The notes under the pieces were generated by a model that did no database searches, was not told where the DNA came from, and was given only the letters and a program-made list of their open reading frames with translations. From NCBI RefSeq assembly GCF_011193355.1, contig NZ_CP049780.1, positions 3,340,169 to 3,404,168 of the forward strand: 64,000 nt of DNA, written 5' to 3'. The position numbers and the translations under genes are program-made. Shown in pieces: positions 8,979 to 19,598 of the stretch. Every line of letters starts with the position of its first letter. Position 1 is the stretch's first letter. The DNA comes from Streptomyces sp. JB150. Lineage in GTDB: Bacteria > Actinomycetota > Actinomycetes > Streptomycetales > Streptomycetaceae.

Positions 8979-9899
8979 TCAGGCGGTCGCCGTCTTCCGC
9001 CGTCCCACCTGCGTGCGCACCGCGCCCATGCTCGCCACGATGACCAGGGTGATGGCGAGGGCCTGGGTGGGGGTGAGCAACTGGTCGAGGAGGAAGAAGC
9101 CGGCCGTCGCCGCGATGGCGGGTTCCAGGCTCATCAGCACGGCGAACGTGGAGGCGGGCAGGCGGCGCAGGGCGAGGAGTTCGAGGGTGTAGGGCAGGAC
9201 GGAGGAGAGCAGGGCGACCGCCGCGCCGAGGCCCAGGGTGACCGGGTCGAGGAGCTTGTCGCCGGATTCCGCGAGGCCCAGCGGGAGGAACAGCACCGCG
9301 CCGACCGCCATGGCCAGCGCGAGGCCGTCGGCCTGCGGGAAGCGGCGGCCGGTGCGGGCACTGAAGACGATGTACGCCGCCCACATCGCACCGGCACCCA
9401 GCGCGAAGGCCGCCCCCAGCGGGTCGAGGTCGCCGATACCGCCGCCGAGGAGGAAGACACCTGCGAGGGCGAGGCCCGCCCAGAGGAGATTGATCAGCCG
9501 GCGGGAGGCCAGGACGGAGAGGGCGAGCGGGCCCAGCACCTCCAGGGTGACCGCGGGGCCCAGCGGGATGCGGTCGACGGCCTGGTAGAAGAGGCCGTTC
9601 ATGGCGGCCATGGTGACGCCGAAGACGGCGACCGTGCCCCAGTCGGCGCGGGAGTGGCCGCGCAGCCGGGGCCGGCAGACCACCAGCAGCACCACCGCGG
9701 CCACCGCCAGCCGCAGCGCCACCACGCCCAGCGCACCGGCCCTGGGCATCAGCATCACGGCGAGCGCCCCGCCGAACTGCACCGAGATCCCGCCCGCGAA
9801 CACCAGCCCCACGGGCCCGAGCGAGCCGAACCGGCCCGGAGCGCCGGAGGCGGGGGAGGCGGCGACGGAAGCGGTCGTGGCGGTCTCGGGGCTGGTCAC
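8979..9899 (-). CDS. EamA/RhtA family drug-metabolite exporter
   Basis: 306-residue inner-membrane protein with about ten hydrophobic segments in two EamA repeats, as in RhtA-type threonine/homoserine exporters. Conserved bits include RAGALGVVALRLAVAA, the FYQAVDRIPLGPAVTLEVLGPL stretch and ALRRLPASTFAVLMSLEPA near the end of repeat two. The GTG start at 9899 gives MTSPETATTASV, a polar N-terminus. Transported substrate is unknown. It is a single-gene unit, with its promoter in the 106-base gap to the next gene. Confidence 0.85.
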   Translation of the reverse strand: MTSPETATTASVAASPASGAPGRFGSLGPVGLVFAGGISVQFGGALAVMLMPRAGALGVVALRLAVAAVVLLVVCRPRLRGHSRADWGTVAVFGVTMAAMNGLFYQAVDRIPLGPAVTLEVLGPLALSVLASRRLINLLWAGLALAGVFLLGGGIGDLDPLGAAFALGAGAMWAAYIVFSARTGRRFPQADGLALAMAVGAVLFLPLGLAESGDKLLDPVTLGLGAAVALLSSVLPYTLELLALRRLPASTFAVLMSLEPAIAATAGFFLLDQLLTPTQALAITLVIVASMGAVRTQVGRRKTATA

Positions 9900-10005
9900 G
9901 GGCGGTCCAGGGGCTCGGTTCGAGTGCGCGGAGATTCGTTCAGCGCGATGGACTACTCGGTCCAGGGTAATGGACTGGATCAGGTGTGTGAAGCGGTTTT
10001 GCGGC

Positions 10006-12945
10006 TTACCGGGCCGCGCCCGGCCCCGTGCCCCCGGCCTCGCCCGGCCCCACGTCCCCAGCCTCGCCCGGCCCCGTACTCGTCTCCGCGTCCAGCGCCT
10101 TCGCCAGCACCTCCGCCAGGTGCCGGCCCCGTACCCCGCCCAGGTGCTCCAGCTGGGTCCGGCAGGAGAAGCCGTCCGCCAGGACCACCGCGTCCGCGGG
10201 CGCCGTCCGCACCGCGGGCAGCAGTCGCTCCTCGGCGCAGGCCGCGGAGACCTCGTAGTGACCTCGTGCGAAGCCGAAGTCGCCCGCGAGGCCGCAGCAG
10301 CCGCCGGACAGCTCGCCGGTGAGTCCCGCGGCGGCGCGCAGCCGGCGGTCGGAATCGTCGCCGAGGACCGCGTGCTGGTGGCAGTGGGTCTGGCCGACGG
10401 CCGGACGGTCGAGGCGGGGCGGGGTCCAGCCGGGGGCGAGGCGGTCCAGGGACTCGGCGAAGGTGAGGACGCGGGAGGCCAGGCGGGCGGCGCGCGGGTC
10501 GTCGGACAGCAGCTCGGGCAGGTCGGTGCGGAGCGCCGCCGCGCAGCTGGGTTCGAGGACCACCACGGGGGTGCCGGCCGCCAGCACCGGCGTCATGGTG
10601 TCGAGGGTGCGGCGCATGACGGTACGGGCGCGGTCGAGCTGGCCGGTGGAGACGTACGTCAGCCCGCAGCAGACCCGGGCGCGGCGGCCCGCCGTGGGCG
10701 GCAGGGTGACGGCGAGTCCCGCCGCCTCCAGGACGCGGACCGCCGACCGGCCCACCGAGGGCGAGAGGTGCTCGGTGAAGGTGTCGGGCCACAGCACGAC
10801 CCGTGTCCCGTCCCCCGCCCCTGCGGGCGCCGCGCGCCCGCGCCACCACCGGCTGAACGGCTCCGTCGCCAGCCGCGGGATCTCCCGCTCCCCCGCGATG
10901 CCTCCGAGCCGCTTGCCCAGCCGTGCCAGGGGTGCCACGCCGGCGAGGGCGTTGACCAGGGCCGCCGTGCGCGTGCGGTCCACGGCGCGCAGCCACTCCG
11001 GCAGCCGCCCCATGCTGTGGTGCGCGGCGGGGCGGCGCCGGCCGGCGTAGTGGTGGTGCAGGAACTCGGCCTTGTAGGTGGCCATGTCGACGCCGACCGG
11101 GCAGTCCGAGCGGCAGCCCTTGCAGGCCAGGCACAGGTCGAGGGCGTCGCGCACCTCGGGCGAGCGCCAGCCGCCGGTCACCACCTCGCCGGCCAGCATC
11201 TCGTGCAGCAGCCGGGCCCGCCCGCGCGTGGAGTGCGCCTCCTCGCCGGTGACGCGGAAGGACGGGCACATCACGGCCGGGCCGCTCGCGGTGGCCGTAC
11301 GGCACTTGGCGACGCCGACGCACCGCCGTACGGCGGCGGAGAAGTCGCCGCCGTCGGCCGGGTAGCCGAACGCCACGTCGACGGGGCGGCGGGGCAGCGG
11401 GGCGAAGCGGAGGTTGTCGTCGAGGCGGTGCGGGCGGACCAGCATGCCGGGGTTGAGGAGGTCGTCCGGGTCCCAGACCGCCTTGGCGCGTGCGAACAGC
11501 GCCACCGTCTCCGGCCCGTACATGCGCGGCAGCAGTTCGGCGCGCGCCTGGCCGTCGCCGTGCTCGCCGGACAGCGAGCCGCCGTGGGCGACGACCAGGT
11601 CGGCCAGTTCCTCGGAGAAGCGGCGGAAGCGGGCCACGCCCGGCGCGGTCAGCAGGTCGAAGTCGATGCGGACGTGGACGCAGCCGTCGCCGAAGTGCCC
11701 GTAGGGCGTGCCGCGCAGGCCGTGCGCGGCCAGCAGGGCCCGGAAGTCCCGCAGGTAGGCGCCGAGCCGGGCCGGCGGCACCGCGCAGTCCTCCCAGCCG
11801 GGCCATGCCTCGCTGCCGTCGGGCATCCTCGTGGCGGTGCCGCTCGCGTCCTCCCGGACGCGCCACAGCGCGCGCTGTCCGGCCGGGTCGGTCACCACGA
11901 GCGCGTCCACGGCGTCGGCGGCCCGCGCGATGTGCTCCGCACGCGCGCGTGCCTGCGCGCCGGAGTCCCCGCCGGTCTCGACGAACAGCCATGCCCCGCC
12001 CCGGGGCAGCGCGGCGGCGGACGGGACGAGGTCGGCCGCCATGCCCTCCACGGTCAGCGGCCGGTGCGGCAGGAGTCCCGCCGCGGCCTGTGCCGCCGCG
12101 CTCTCGTCGGCGTAGCCGAGCACGGCCAGCGCCCGCGCGCGGGGGGCTTCCACGAGCCGTACGACGGCTTCGGTGAGGATGCCGAGGGTGCCTTCGGAGC
12201 CGCAGAAGGAGCGGGCGACGTCGGCGCCGTTCTCCGGCAGGAGCGCGTCCAGCGCGTAGCCGGAGATACGGCGGGGCAGCTCGGGAAACCCGGTGCGCAG
12301 CCGGGCCAGCTCGCCCTCGACCAGGGTCCGCAGGCCCTCCGGTGCCCCCGCCCAGCGCTGTCCGAGCCGCAGCCGCTCGCCGCGCGCGGTGACCACCGAC
12401 AGCTCCCGCACGCTGTCCGCGGTGGTGCCCCAGGCCACCGAGTGGGCGCCGCAGGAGTTGTTGCCGATCATGCCGCCGAGGGTGCAGCGGCTGTGGGTGG
12501 ACGGGTCGGGGCCGAAGCGCAGTCCGTGCGGCGCGGCGGCCTCCTGGAGCCGGTCCAGCACCAGCCCCGGCTGGACGACGGCCGTGCGGGTCGCGGGGTC
12601 GAGCGACAGCACCCGGTTCATGTGCCGGGTGAAGTCCAGCACCACGCCGGTGCCGGTGGCCTGCCCGGCGATCGACGTGCCGCCGCCGCGCGCCACGACG
12701 GGCACCCCGTGCGCGCGGCACACCTCCAGCGCGGCCGCGACGTCGTCTGCGTCCCTCGGCGCGACCACGCCCAGCGGCACCCGCCGGTAGTTGGACGCGT
12801 CCATGGTCGCCAGCGCCCGCGCGGTGACGTCGAACGCGACCTCGCCGCGGACGGCGGCGCGCAGACCGGCACGGAGACCGGCGGGCAGACCGGCGGGGAC
12901 ACCGGGGCGGGGTTCGGGATGCCGGCCGGCTCGGGGATCCGTCAT
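10006..12945 (-). CDS. FAD-linked oxidase / Fe-S (GlcD-GlpC type) fusion protein
   Basis: 979-residue fusion of a flavin oxidase and an iron-sulfur subunit, like actinobacterial D-lactate or 2-hydroxyacid dehydrogenases. Residues ~40-260 form the FAD-binding 4 domain (VVARGGGTSIAGQATG, then IGNNSCGAHSVAWG). Residues ~270-530 are the FAD-oxidase C domain with HFGDGCVHVRIDFD and SGEHGDGQARAELL. Residues ~560-660 carry the ferredoxin-like cysteines (CLACKGCRSDCPVG), and the rest holds CCG-type motifs (CCGLTYVSTG, GGCCGLAGDFG). The last ~25 residues are a low-complexity GPGEAG tail. The ATG at 12945 is the first start that keeps a normal N-terminus. Electron acceptor and substrate are inferred only. 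Confidence 0.88.
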   Translation of the reverse strand: MTDPRAGRHPEPRPGVPAGLPAGLRAGLRAAVRGEVAFDVTARALATMDASNYRRVPLGVVAPRDADDVAAALEVCRAHGVPVVARGGGTSIAGQATGTGVVLDFTRHMNRVLSLDPATRTAVVQPGLVLDRLQEAAAPHGLRFGPDPSTHSRCTLGGMIGNNSCGAHSVAWGTTADSVRELSVVTARGERLRLGQRWAGAPEGLRTLVEGELARLRTGFPELPRRISGYALDALLPENGADVARSFCGSEGTLGILTEAVVRLVEAPRARALAVLGYADESAAAQAAAGLLPHRPLTVEGMAADLVPSAAALPRGGAWLFVETGGDSGAQARARAEHIARAADAVDALVVTDPAGQRALWRVREDASGTATRMPDGSEAWPGWEDCAVPPARLGAYLRDFRALLAAHGLRGTPYGHFGDGCVHVRIDFDLLTAPGVARFRRFSEELADLVVAHGGSLSGEHGDGQARAELLPRMYGPETVALFARAKAVWDPDDLLNPGMLVRPHRLDDNLRFAPLPRRPVDVAFGYPADGGDFSAAVRRCVGVAKCRTATASGPAVMCPSFRVTGEEAHSTRGRARLLHEMLAGEVVTGGWRSPEVRDALDLCLACKGCRSDCPVGVDMATYKAEFLHHHYAGRRRPAAHHSMGRLPEWLRAVDRTRTAALVNALAGVAPLARLGKRLGGIAGEREIPRLATEPFSRWWRGRAAPAGAGDGTRVVLWPDTFTEHLSPSVGRSAVRVLEAAGLAVTLPPTAGRRARVCCGLTYVSTGQLDRARTVMRRTLDTMTPVLAAGTPVVVLEPSCAAALRTDLPELLSDDPRAARLASRVLTFAESLDRLAPGWTPPRLDRPAVGQTHCHQHAVLGDDSDRRLRAAAGLTGELSGGCCGLAGDFGFARGHYEVSAACAEERLLPAVRTAPADAVVLADGFSCRTQLEHLGGVRGRHLAEVLAKALDAETSTGPGEAGDVGPGEAGGTGPGAAR

Positions 12946-13064
12946 GCGTCCAGGATGCCTCCGGGCACCGGGCGGGACGGGTGCTCCGGGGCGGTCTTCC
13001 GTAGATCCGCACAGGTTTGGGGGGTGGAGATCTCGTCTCATCGAACGGACACGTTTCCGCCTGA

Positions 13065-14210
<1,146 letters not shown>

Positions 14211-14262
14211 CCTTCTCCCGCACGACCCGCACGACCCGCACGACCTCGCGCAGCAGGTGAAA

Positions 14263-14290
14263 GGGGCGCCCGGCGAACACCGGGCGCCCC
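14263..14290. terminator. hairpin terminator between serC and the ABC permease gene
   Basis: An 11-base perfect inverted repeat (GGGGCGCCCGG, loop CGAACA, CCGGGCGCCCC) is preceded by AAA and followed by CTTTC. It can end serC transcription rightward and the ABC operon leftward. Confidence 0.8.
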
Positions 14291-14407
14291 CTTTCGCGCG
14301 GGCCCCTCGCGCGCACGACCCGCGCGTCGGGCAGGAACCGGGTCGCCGTGGCCCCTCCCCCAGCGCCACCGGCCCCACAGGGCATCAGCGGCGCCGAGGG
14401 CCCCGCC

Positions 14408-15229
14408 TCAGCGGCTGAGCCGCTGGAACCGCCGTACCGCCAGGGGCAGGAAGACCGCCGTCAGGATCAGCGGCCACAGCCCGGACATCAGCAGGGCGTG
14501 CTGTTCGACCCAGGAGTCGCCGTTGCCGGCGGGGGTGCCGAACAGGTCGCGGGCGGCGGCGGCCGTGGAGGAGATGGGGTTCCAGGCGGCGAGCCAGCCG
14601 AGCCAGTCGGGCATCAGCTGCGGGGCGACGAAGATGCTGGAGATCATCGTCAGCGGGAAGGCGACCGCGAAGAGGCCGCCCGCCGCCTCCGGGTTGGGGA
14701 CGATCAGGCCGAGCCAGACGCCCACCCAGATGAGGGCGAACCGCAGCCACAGCAGCAGGCCGAACGCGGCGAGGAAGCCCCAGCCGCCCTCCGGGCGCCA
14801 GCCCATCGCCAGCGCGGTCAGCATCATGATGGCCAGTTCGGCGCAGGCCACCAGGAGGTCGGTGACGCCGCGGCCCGCGACCACGGCGCTGGACGCCATC
14901 GGCATCGAGCGGAAGCGGTCGATGACGCCCTTCGTCGAGTCGTAGACCACCACCGTCGCGGTGTTGATGAAGCCGAACGCCATCGTCATGACGAACATGC
15001 CGGGCATCAGGAAGTCCTTGTAGTCCCCGCCGCCGGGGACCTGCATGGCGCTGCCGAAGACATAGCCGTACAGCAGCACCGACAGGATCGGGAAGCCCAG
15101 CTGCCAGGCGATGTTCACCGGCTGGCGCCGGTAGTGCGTCAGGCCCCGGCGCACGATGTTCCAGACGTCCGACAGCATCCAGTACGCGCGGCTGCGCGGG
15201 GCGGGCCGGGTGAGGTCCAGGGTGCTCAT
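14408..15229 (-). CDS. ABC-2 type transporter permease (DrrB-like)
   Basis: 273-residue membrane subunit with six hydrophobic segments, of the DrrB/ABC-2 class. Recognisable parts are [17 protein letters not shown] before the first helix, [17 protein letters not shown] in the cytoplasmic loop (the ABC-2 signature region) and [18 protein letters not shown] [16 protein letters not shown] near the end. Its ATG at 15229 overlaps the stop of the ATPase gene by 4 bases, so both are co-translated. The pair probably exports a hydrophobic drug or metabolite and is likely repressed by the divergent TetR protein. Confidence 0.9.
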   Translation of the reverse strand: MSTLDLTRPAPRSRAYWMLSDVWNIVRRGLTHYRRQPVNIAWQLGFPILSVLLYGYVFGSAMQVPGGGDYKDFLMPGMFVMTMAFGFINTATVVVYDSTKGVIDRFRSMPMASSAVVAGRGVTDLLVACAELAIMMLTALAMGWRPEGGWGFLAAFGLLLWLRFALIWVGVWLGLIVPNPEAAGGLFAVAFPLTMISSIFVAPQLMPDWLGWLAAWNPISSTAAAARDLFGTPAGNGDSWVEQHALLMSGLWPLILTAVFLPLAVRRFQRLSR

Positions 15230-16188
15230 GCCGCCGTCTCCTCCTTCTTGGCGCGGTGTCCGGTCAGGCGCAGGAACACGTCGTCGAGGCTGGGCCTGCG
15301 CAGCCCGATGTCCTCGACCCGCACGCCCTCGTCCTGCAGGGTGCGGGCGACCTCGGTGAGCGCCGCGACCCGGTCGTCGACGGGCGCGTGCACGCGCAAC
15401 TCGGTCTCGTCGGCCTCGGGTTCGCCGTCCGAGACCCGCGCGATCACCTTCACCACCCGCGGGATGTCCGCCCGGTCGGCGGCCACGACCTCGATCCGGT
15501 CGCCGCCCACCCGGTCCTTCAGGCCGTCCGGGGTGTCGTCGGCGATGGCGCGGCCCTGGTCGATGACCGTGATGTGGGAGGCCAGCTTGTCGGCCTCCTC
15601 CAGGTACTGGGTGGTCAGCAGGACCGTGGTGCCGCTCGCCACCAGCGCCCGCACCGACTCCCACACCTCGCCCCGGCTCCTCGGGTCCAGCCCGGTCGTC
15701 GGCTCGTCCAGGAAGAGCACGGCCGGGGCGAGGATCATCGACGCGGCCAGGTCGAGGCGGCGGCGCATACCGCCGCTGTAGCCTCCGGCGCCCTTGTCGG
15801 CGGCGTCGGTCAGGTCGAACTGCTCCAGCAGCTCGGCCGCGCGCAGCTTGGCCCGCTTGCCGCCGAGGTGGAACAGGCGGCCGAACATCTCCAGGTTCTG
15901 CCGGCCGGTGAGCACCTCGTCCACCGCCGCGTACTGGCCGGTGAGCCCGATCCTGGCGCGCACCTCGCGCGGCTGCCGGGCCACGTCCAGGCCGGCCACC
16001 GTGGCCCGTCCGCCGTCGAGGCGGACCAGCGTGGACAGGATGCGCACGGCGGTGGTCTTGCCGGCGCCGTTCGGCCCGAGCAGGCCGTGCACGATGCCCT
16101 CGCGGACGGCGAGGTCGAAGCCGTCGAGGGCGCGCTTCTCGCCGTACCGCTTCTCCAGTCCCTCGGCGTGCACCGCGTAACCGTCCAT
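15226..16188 (-). CDS. daunorubicin-resistance-type ABC transporter ATPase (DrrA-like)
   Basis: 320-residue ATP-binding subunit. Walker A is [14 protein letters not shown], the signature is [12 protein letters not shown], Walker B is [16 protein letters not shown], and the DrrA-specific C-terminal extension ends with the [13 protein letters not shown] motif. The ATG at 16188 is preferred over one nine codons further up because GGGAGGAAC sits 8 bases before it. It works with the permease encoded next. The intergenic inverted repeat at 16218-16257 suggests TetR control. Confidence 0.93.
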   Translation of the reverse strand: MDGYAVHAEGLEKRYGEKRALDGFDLAVREGIVHGLLGPNGAGKTTAVRILSTLVRLDGGRATVAGLDVARQPREVRARIGLTGQYAAVDEVLTGRQNLEMFGRLFHLGGKRAKLRAAELLEQFDLTDAADKGAGGYSGGMRRRLDLAASMILAPAVLFLDEPTTGLDPRSRGEVWESVRALVASGTTVLLTTQYLEEADKLASHITVIDQGRAIADDTPDGLKDRVGGDRIEVVAADRADIPRVVKVIARVSDGEPEADETELRVHAPVDDRVAALTEVARTLQDEGVRVEDIGLRRPSLDDVFLRLTGHRAKKEETAA

Positions 16189-16217
16189 CGTTCCCGTTCC
16201 TCCCGTCGTCCCCACAA

Positions 16218-16257
16218 CTGCTTACACCGTACCCGATTACGCGTACACCGTAAGCAG
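16218..16257. promoter_or_regulatory. inverted repeat operator between ABC exporter and TetR gene
   Basis: Arms CTGCTTACACCGTAC and GTACACCGTAAGCAG are inverted repeats matching at 12 of 15 positions around a 10-base centre. The word TACACCGTA also occurs twice as a direct repeat. It lies between the two divergent starts, the usual place for a DrrA-linked TetR operator. Proposed ligand-responsive control is inferred. Confidence 0.7.
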
Positions 16258-16285
16258 TTTTTCTCCGGGGACATAAGCTGAGGTC

Positions 16286-17101
16286 ATGACGAGCGGCGGC
16301 AAGGGAATGACCGACACCAGTGGCAGCGGCGACATCGTCCGCACCCTGGAACTGCTCTGGGACAGCGGGCGGCGCCCGAGCCGCGGTCCCAAGCCCGCCC
16401 TCACCCTCGACCGGATCGTGGAAGCCGCCGTCCGGGTCGCGGACACCGAGGGGCTGGAGGCGGTCTCCATGCGCCGCGTCGGCGCGGAACTGGGCACCAG
16501 CGCGATGTCGCTGTACCGCTACGTCCCCGGCAAGGCCGAGCTGCTGGACCTCATGCTCGACCGCGTCCAGCGCCCCGCCGACGCCCTCGAAGGCCTCGGC
16601 GACGGCGACTGGCGCTCCGCCCTCGGCGCCATGGCCCGCGCCGCCCTCGCCCTCTACCGGCGCCACCCCTGGCTGCTCCACGTCAACCAGTCCCGGCCGA
16701 TCCTCGGCCCGAGCGCCCTCGACAGCATGGAGCTGGTGCTGGGGCGCATCCGGCCCATGGGGCTGAGCGATCGGGAGCTGGTCTCGGTGATCATCCTGAT
16801 CGACTCGTACGTCGTCGGCGCCGCGCGCACCCAGGTCTACCAGGAGGAGGCCGAGCGCCGGACCGGGCTGACCACCACCGAGTTCTTCGAGGCGCAGGTG
16901 CCGGTCCTGGAGAGGGTCATGACACCTGACCGCTACCCGATCATGGCCAACCTCTCCGAGGACACCTGGAGCCCCGACTTCGACCACTTCGAGTTCGGAC
17001 TGCGGCGCATCCTCGACGGACTCGAGGTGTTCGTGTCCCAGCGGGCGCGCGAGCGCGGGACGGACGCCCCGGACGACAGCACAGACGCCACAGACGCCTA
17101 G
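16286..17101 (+). CDS. TetR family regulator with TetR_C tetracyclin-type C-domain
   Basis: 271-residue repressor. The HTH occupies about residues 35-85 ([20 protein letters not shown], then [19 protein letters not shown], ending in the RYV motif). The C-terminal domain (residues ~100-250) looks like the TetR_C class found beside DrrAB pumps: [17 protein letters not shown] and the later [16 protein letters not shown] -10 box TAAGCT at 16274-16279 ends 6 bases before the ATG, so the mRNA is probably leaderless. It is divergent from the ABC exporter and should repress both. Confidence 0.9.
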   Translation: MTSGGKGMTDTSGSGDIVRTLELLWDSGRRPSRGPKPALTLDRIVEAAVRVADTEGLEAVSMRRVGAELGTSAMSLYRYVPGKAELLDLMLDRVQRPADALEGLGDGDWRSALGAMARAALALYRRHPWLLHVNQSRPILGPSALDSMELVLGRIRPMGLSDRELVSVIILIDSYVVGAARTQVYQEEAERRTGLTTTEFFEAQVPVLERVMTPDRYPIMANLSEDTWSPDFDHFEFGLRRILDGLEVFVSQRARERGTDAPDDSTDATDA

Positions 17102-17149
17102 GCCCCCGCTCCGGCGTCCGTCACCGCCCGCCGCCCGGGAACCACCCCG

Positions 17150-18133
17150 TCACTTCCTGCGCCGCAGCCTGCTCAGCCCCAGCAGCGCGACCGCCGCCGC
17201 GGCGATGGCGAGGGCGCCCTTGCCGGCGCTCACCCCGCCGCCGTCCTCCTCCTTGCCCGGGTCCGCGCCGCCCGCCCCCGCCGGCGACTCGGCCCCCTCG
17301 GCCCCGCCACCGCCCGGCACGTCACCGGGCTCCACGGCACTCTCCGCGCCCTCGGCGCCGTACATCAGCCGCGACCCGTCGGCGGTGTAGGTGACGGACT
17401 CCCCCTGGCCCAGGAACGGCACGCCGAGCCGCCCGGTCTTCCTCAGCCTGCCGCCGTTCCAGTCGTAGGCGATGGCGCCGAAGTAGCTGCGCACGACGAG
17501 CTGTTCGCCGTCCGGGGACAGCGCCGCGTCGGTGGCCTCCAGGTCGGGGACGGCGGCGACCGGCGTGAACACGTTGGTGCCGGAGGCGGACAGCCGAGCG
17601 GGCCCCTGGTAGAGGTGGCCGCCCTTCTCGTTCTTGTCGACGATGTAGACGCGCCCCGTCTTCGGGTGCACCACCAGCGACTCGGCGTCCCGCGGCCCGT
17701 CCGAGTACCGCACCACGTACTGCGTGGCCCGCACCGTCTCGTCCCGCAGGGTCTTCGGCTCGGGCAGCCGGTAGATCCAGACGTGGTCCCAGCTGCCGCC
17801 GAGGTTGTCGCCGATGTCGCCGACGTAGATCTGGTCGCCGGGCCCGATCGAGATCGCCTCGACATCGCGCGGGGCGCCGACGCCGGTGAGCGAGAGGGTG
17901 GCGAGGGTGTCGCCGGTCCTGCCGTCCACGGCGTACAGATACGCGCCGTCGTCGCTGTCGTTGTGGGTCCAGTAGACGCCCGGGTGCTGCCGGGAGGCGG
18001 CCAGGCCGCTGGACTCCGTGATGCGCGGGTCCTTGATGGTGAACCCCTCGTCCGCGTCGGCGGCGGAGGCGGACGGCTGGGCGAGCGCCCCCGTGAGGAG
18101 GGCCGCGGCGAGGAGCACGAACGTTCGGCGCAT
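17150..18133 (-). CDS. secreted beta-propeller-like protein with C-terminal membrane anchor
   Basis: 327 residues. The ATG at 18133 starts a signal peptide (MRRTFVLLAAALLTGALA, cleavage after ASA). The body has repeated blade-like segments such as VYWTHNDSDDGAYLYAVD, IYVGDIGDNLGGSWDHV and VVHPKTGRVYIVDKNEKG, typical of WD40/YVTN-like or esterase-like propellers. A Gly/Glu/Ala-rich linker follows and then one hydrophobic helix with an RLRRRK tail, so the protein is held on the cell surface. No catalytic residues are recognisable and the role is unknown. Confidence 0.75.
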   Translation of the reverse strand: MRRTFVLLAAALLTGALAQPSASAADADEGFTIKDPRITESSGLAASRQHPGVYWTHNDSDDGAYLYAVDGRTGDTLATLSLTGVGAPRDVEAISIGPGDQIYVGDIGDNLGGSWDHVWIYRLPEPKTLRDETVRATQYVVRYSDGPRDAESLVVHPKTGRVYIVDKNEKGGHLYQGPARLSASGTNVFTPVAAVPDLEATDAALSPDGEQLVVRSYFGAIAYDWNGGRLRKTGRLGVPFLGQGESVTYTADGSRLMYGAEGAESAVEPGDVPGGGGAEGAESPAGAGGADPGKEEDGGGVSAGKGALAIAAAAVALLGLSRLRRRK

Positions 18134-18219
18134 GCCCCAAGACTGGCACGAGCGGGGCGTGGCGGGCCTCACACCCCGCCCCGCGCCCGGCCGCCACGCC
18201 GATCGTCCATCATGAGCGG

Positions 18220-18894
18220 ATGCTCAGGTTGATGCCGGTAGGCGACTCGATGACCATCGGCAGCGCGGGCGAGCACACCTGGCGGCACCGCATGTGGCAG
18301 CACCTGTGCGCCACGTACGGCGGCCCGTTCACGCTGGTCGGCCCGCGCGAGACGCTGTACGACAAGGCGGCCGACGCCCCCACGTCGTACGCCTACGCCG
18401 ACCCGGACTTCCCCCGCGCCCACCTGGCCGGCTGGGGCGAGGGCTGGCTGCACATGGCCCCGCTCGTCGGGGACGCGGTGCGCGAGACCCGCGCGGACGT
18501 GCTGCTGGTCTCGCTCGGCCTCATAGACCTCGGCTTCTACACCGACGCGGAGCAGACGGCGCGGAACGTGCACGCGTTCGTGGCCGCGGCCCGCGAGGCC
18601 AGGCCGCGCATACGGATGGTGATACTCCCGGTGATCCCCAACGTCCGCGCCCAGCAGGACCCCCCGTTCGCCGAGCAGGTCACCCGCTTCAACGAACTGC
18701 TGGGCAAGGCGGTCGCCGACCTGGACACCCCCCGCTCCCCGCTGCTCCTCGCCTCGCCCCCGGCCGGGTGGGACATCCACCGCGACACCTACGACGGCAC
18801 CCACCCCAGCGCGAGCGGCGAGCACCGGATCGCGGGCGCGTTCGCCGAGGCGATGTGGCAGGGGTGGGGGGTCGGCGGGGAGTACGGCGCGTAA
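18220..18894 (+). CDS. SGNH/GDSL-family hydrolase
   Basis: 224-residue SGNH hydrolase. Block I is MPVGDSMTIG, placing the nucleophile at Ser10. Block III appears as LVSLGLIDLGF, with the usual asparagine replaced in a GLID context, and block V is DGTHPSASGEHRIA, giving Asp192 and His195 of the triad. No signal peptide is present, so it is probably cytosolic. Substrate (ester or acyl carbohydrate) is unknown. The start at 18220 leaves no room for a longer N-terminus. Confidence 0.85.
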   Translation: MLRLMPVGDSMTIGSAGEHTWRHRMWQHLCATYGGPFTLVGPRETLYDKAADAPTSYAYADPDFPRAHLAGWGEGWLHMAPLVGDAVRETRADVLLVSLGLIDLGFYTDAEQTARNVHAFVAAAREARPRIRMVILPVIPNVRAQQDPPFAEQVTRFNELLGKAVADLDTPRSPLLLASPPAGWDIHRDTYDGTHPSASGEHRIAGAFAEAMWQGWGVGGEYGA

Positions 18895-18966
18895 CCGGTC
18901 CGCCGTTCGTATCGTTGTACTGCGCGGCCGCGCCCGTTCGAGGGGCGGTCGGGGAGGAACGCCACG

Positions 18967-19554
18967 ATGACCGTCCTTCACGACAGGATCGCGATGGCCG
19001 AGAGCGACAACACGATCACGCTCGACGAGATGTTCGAGCGGCTCGAGAAGATGCCCGTCCCCGAGGGATACAAGGTCGAGATCGTCGAGGGGACCGTCTA
19101 CCTGTCGCCGCAGCGGGACACCCACTGGGAGATCATCGCGGACATCTACGAGCAGCTGCGCACGAAGTACCCGCGCCGGCGCATCAAGTCCGACGTGCGG
19201 ATCGACTACCCGGGTCACCTCAACGGGTTCGCGACCGATGTGACCGTGATGACCGAGGACGCCGCGAAGACGGAGAGCGGCCACTGGCGCTGCGAGGACG
19301 TCATGTTCGTCGCCGAGGTGATCTCCAGGAGCACCGGCCAGAACGACTACGGCCCCAAGAAGACCGCCTACGCCACCGCCGGGGTCCCCGTCTACGTGGT
19401 CGCCGACCCCTGCCAGGGCCGCTGCCACCTCTACACCGACCCCAAGGACGGTGACTACGAGGTCGAGACGACCGTCCCCTTCGGCAAGGACCTGGACCTC
19501 ACCCACACCGTCGTCGACCTCGTCCTGAAGACCGGCGAGTTCCCCCGCGACTGA
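18967..19554 (+). CDS. Uma2 family (DUF820) putative endonuclease
   Basis: 195 residues of the Uma2 family, which has a restriction-endonuclease-like fold and is greatly expanded in Streptomyces and cyanobacteria. Key parts are PEGYKVEIVEGTVYLSP, a DVTVMTED acidic strand, and the FVAEVISRSTGQNDYGPKK stretch with the usual E-x-K arrangement followed by YATAGVPVYVVADP. GGGAGGAAC lies 10 bases before the ATG. The biological role of the family is not established. Confidence 0.88.
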   Translation: MTVLHDRIAMAESDNTITLDEMFERLEKMPVPEGYKVEIVEGTVYLSPQRDTHWEIIADIYEQLRTKYPRRRIKSDVRIDYPGHLNGFATDVTVMTEDAAKTESGHWRCEDVMFVAEVISRSTGQNDYGPKKTAYATAGVPVYVVADPCQGRCHLYTDPKDGDYEVETTVPFGKDLDLTHTVVDLVLKTGEFPRD

Positions 19555-19598
19555 TCCGCCTTGCTTCGAGCGCACTCCACGTCGTTGGCTAGACGTTC

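Noticed and set aside
10006..10080. GPGEAG repeat tail of the FAD/Fe-S protein as a separate element
   Set aside because: It is in frame with the gene and only two to three units long; best seen as a low-complexity C-terminal tail.
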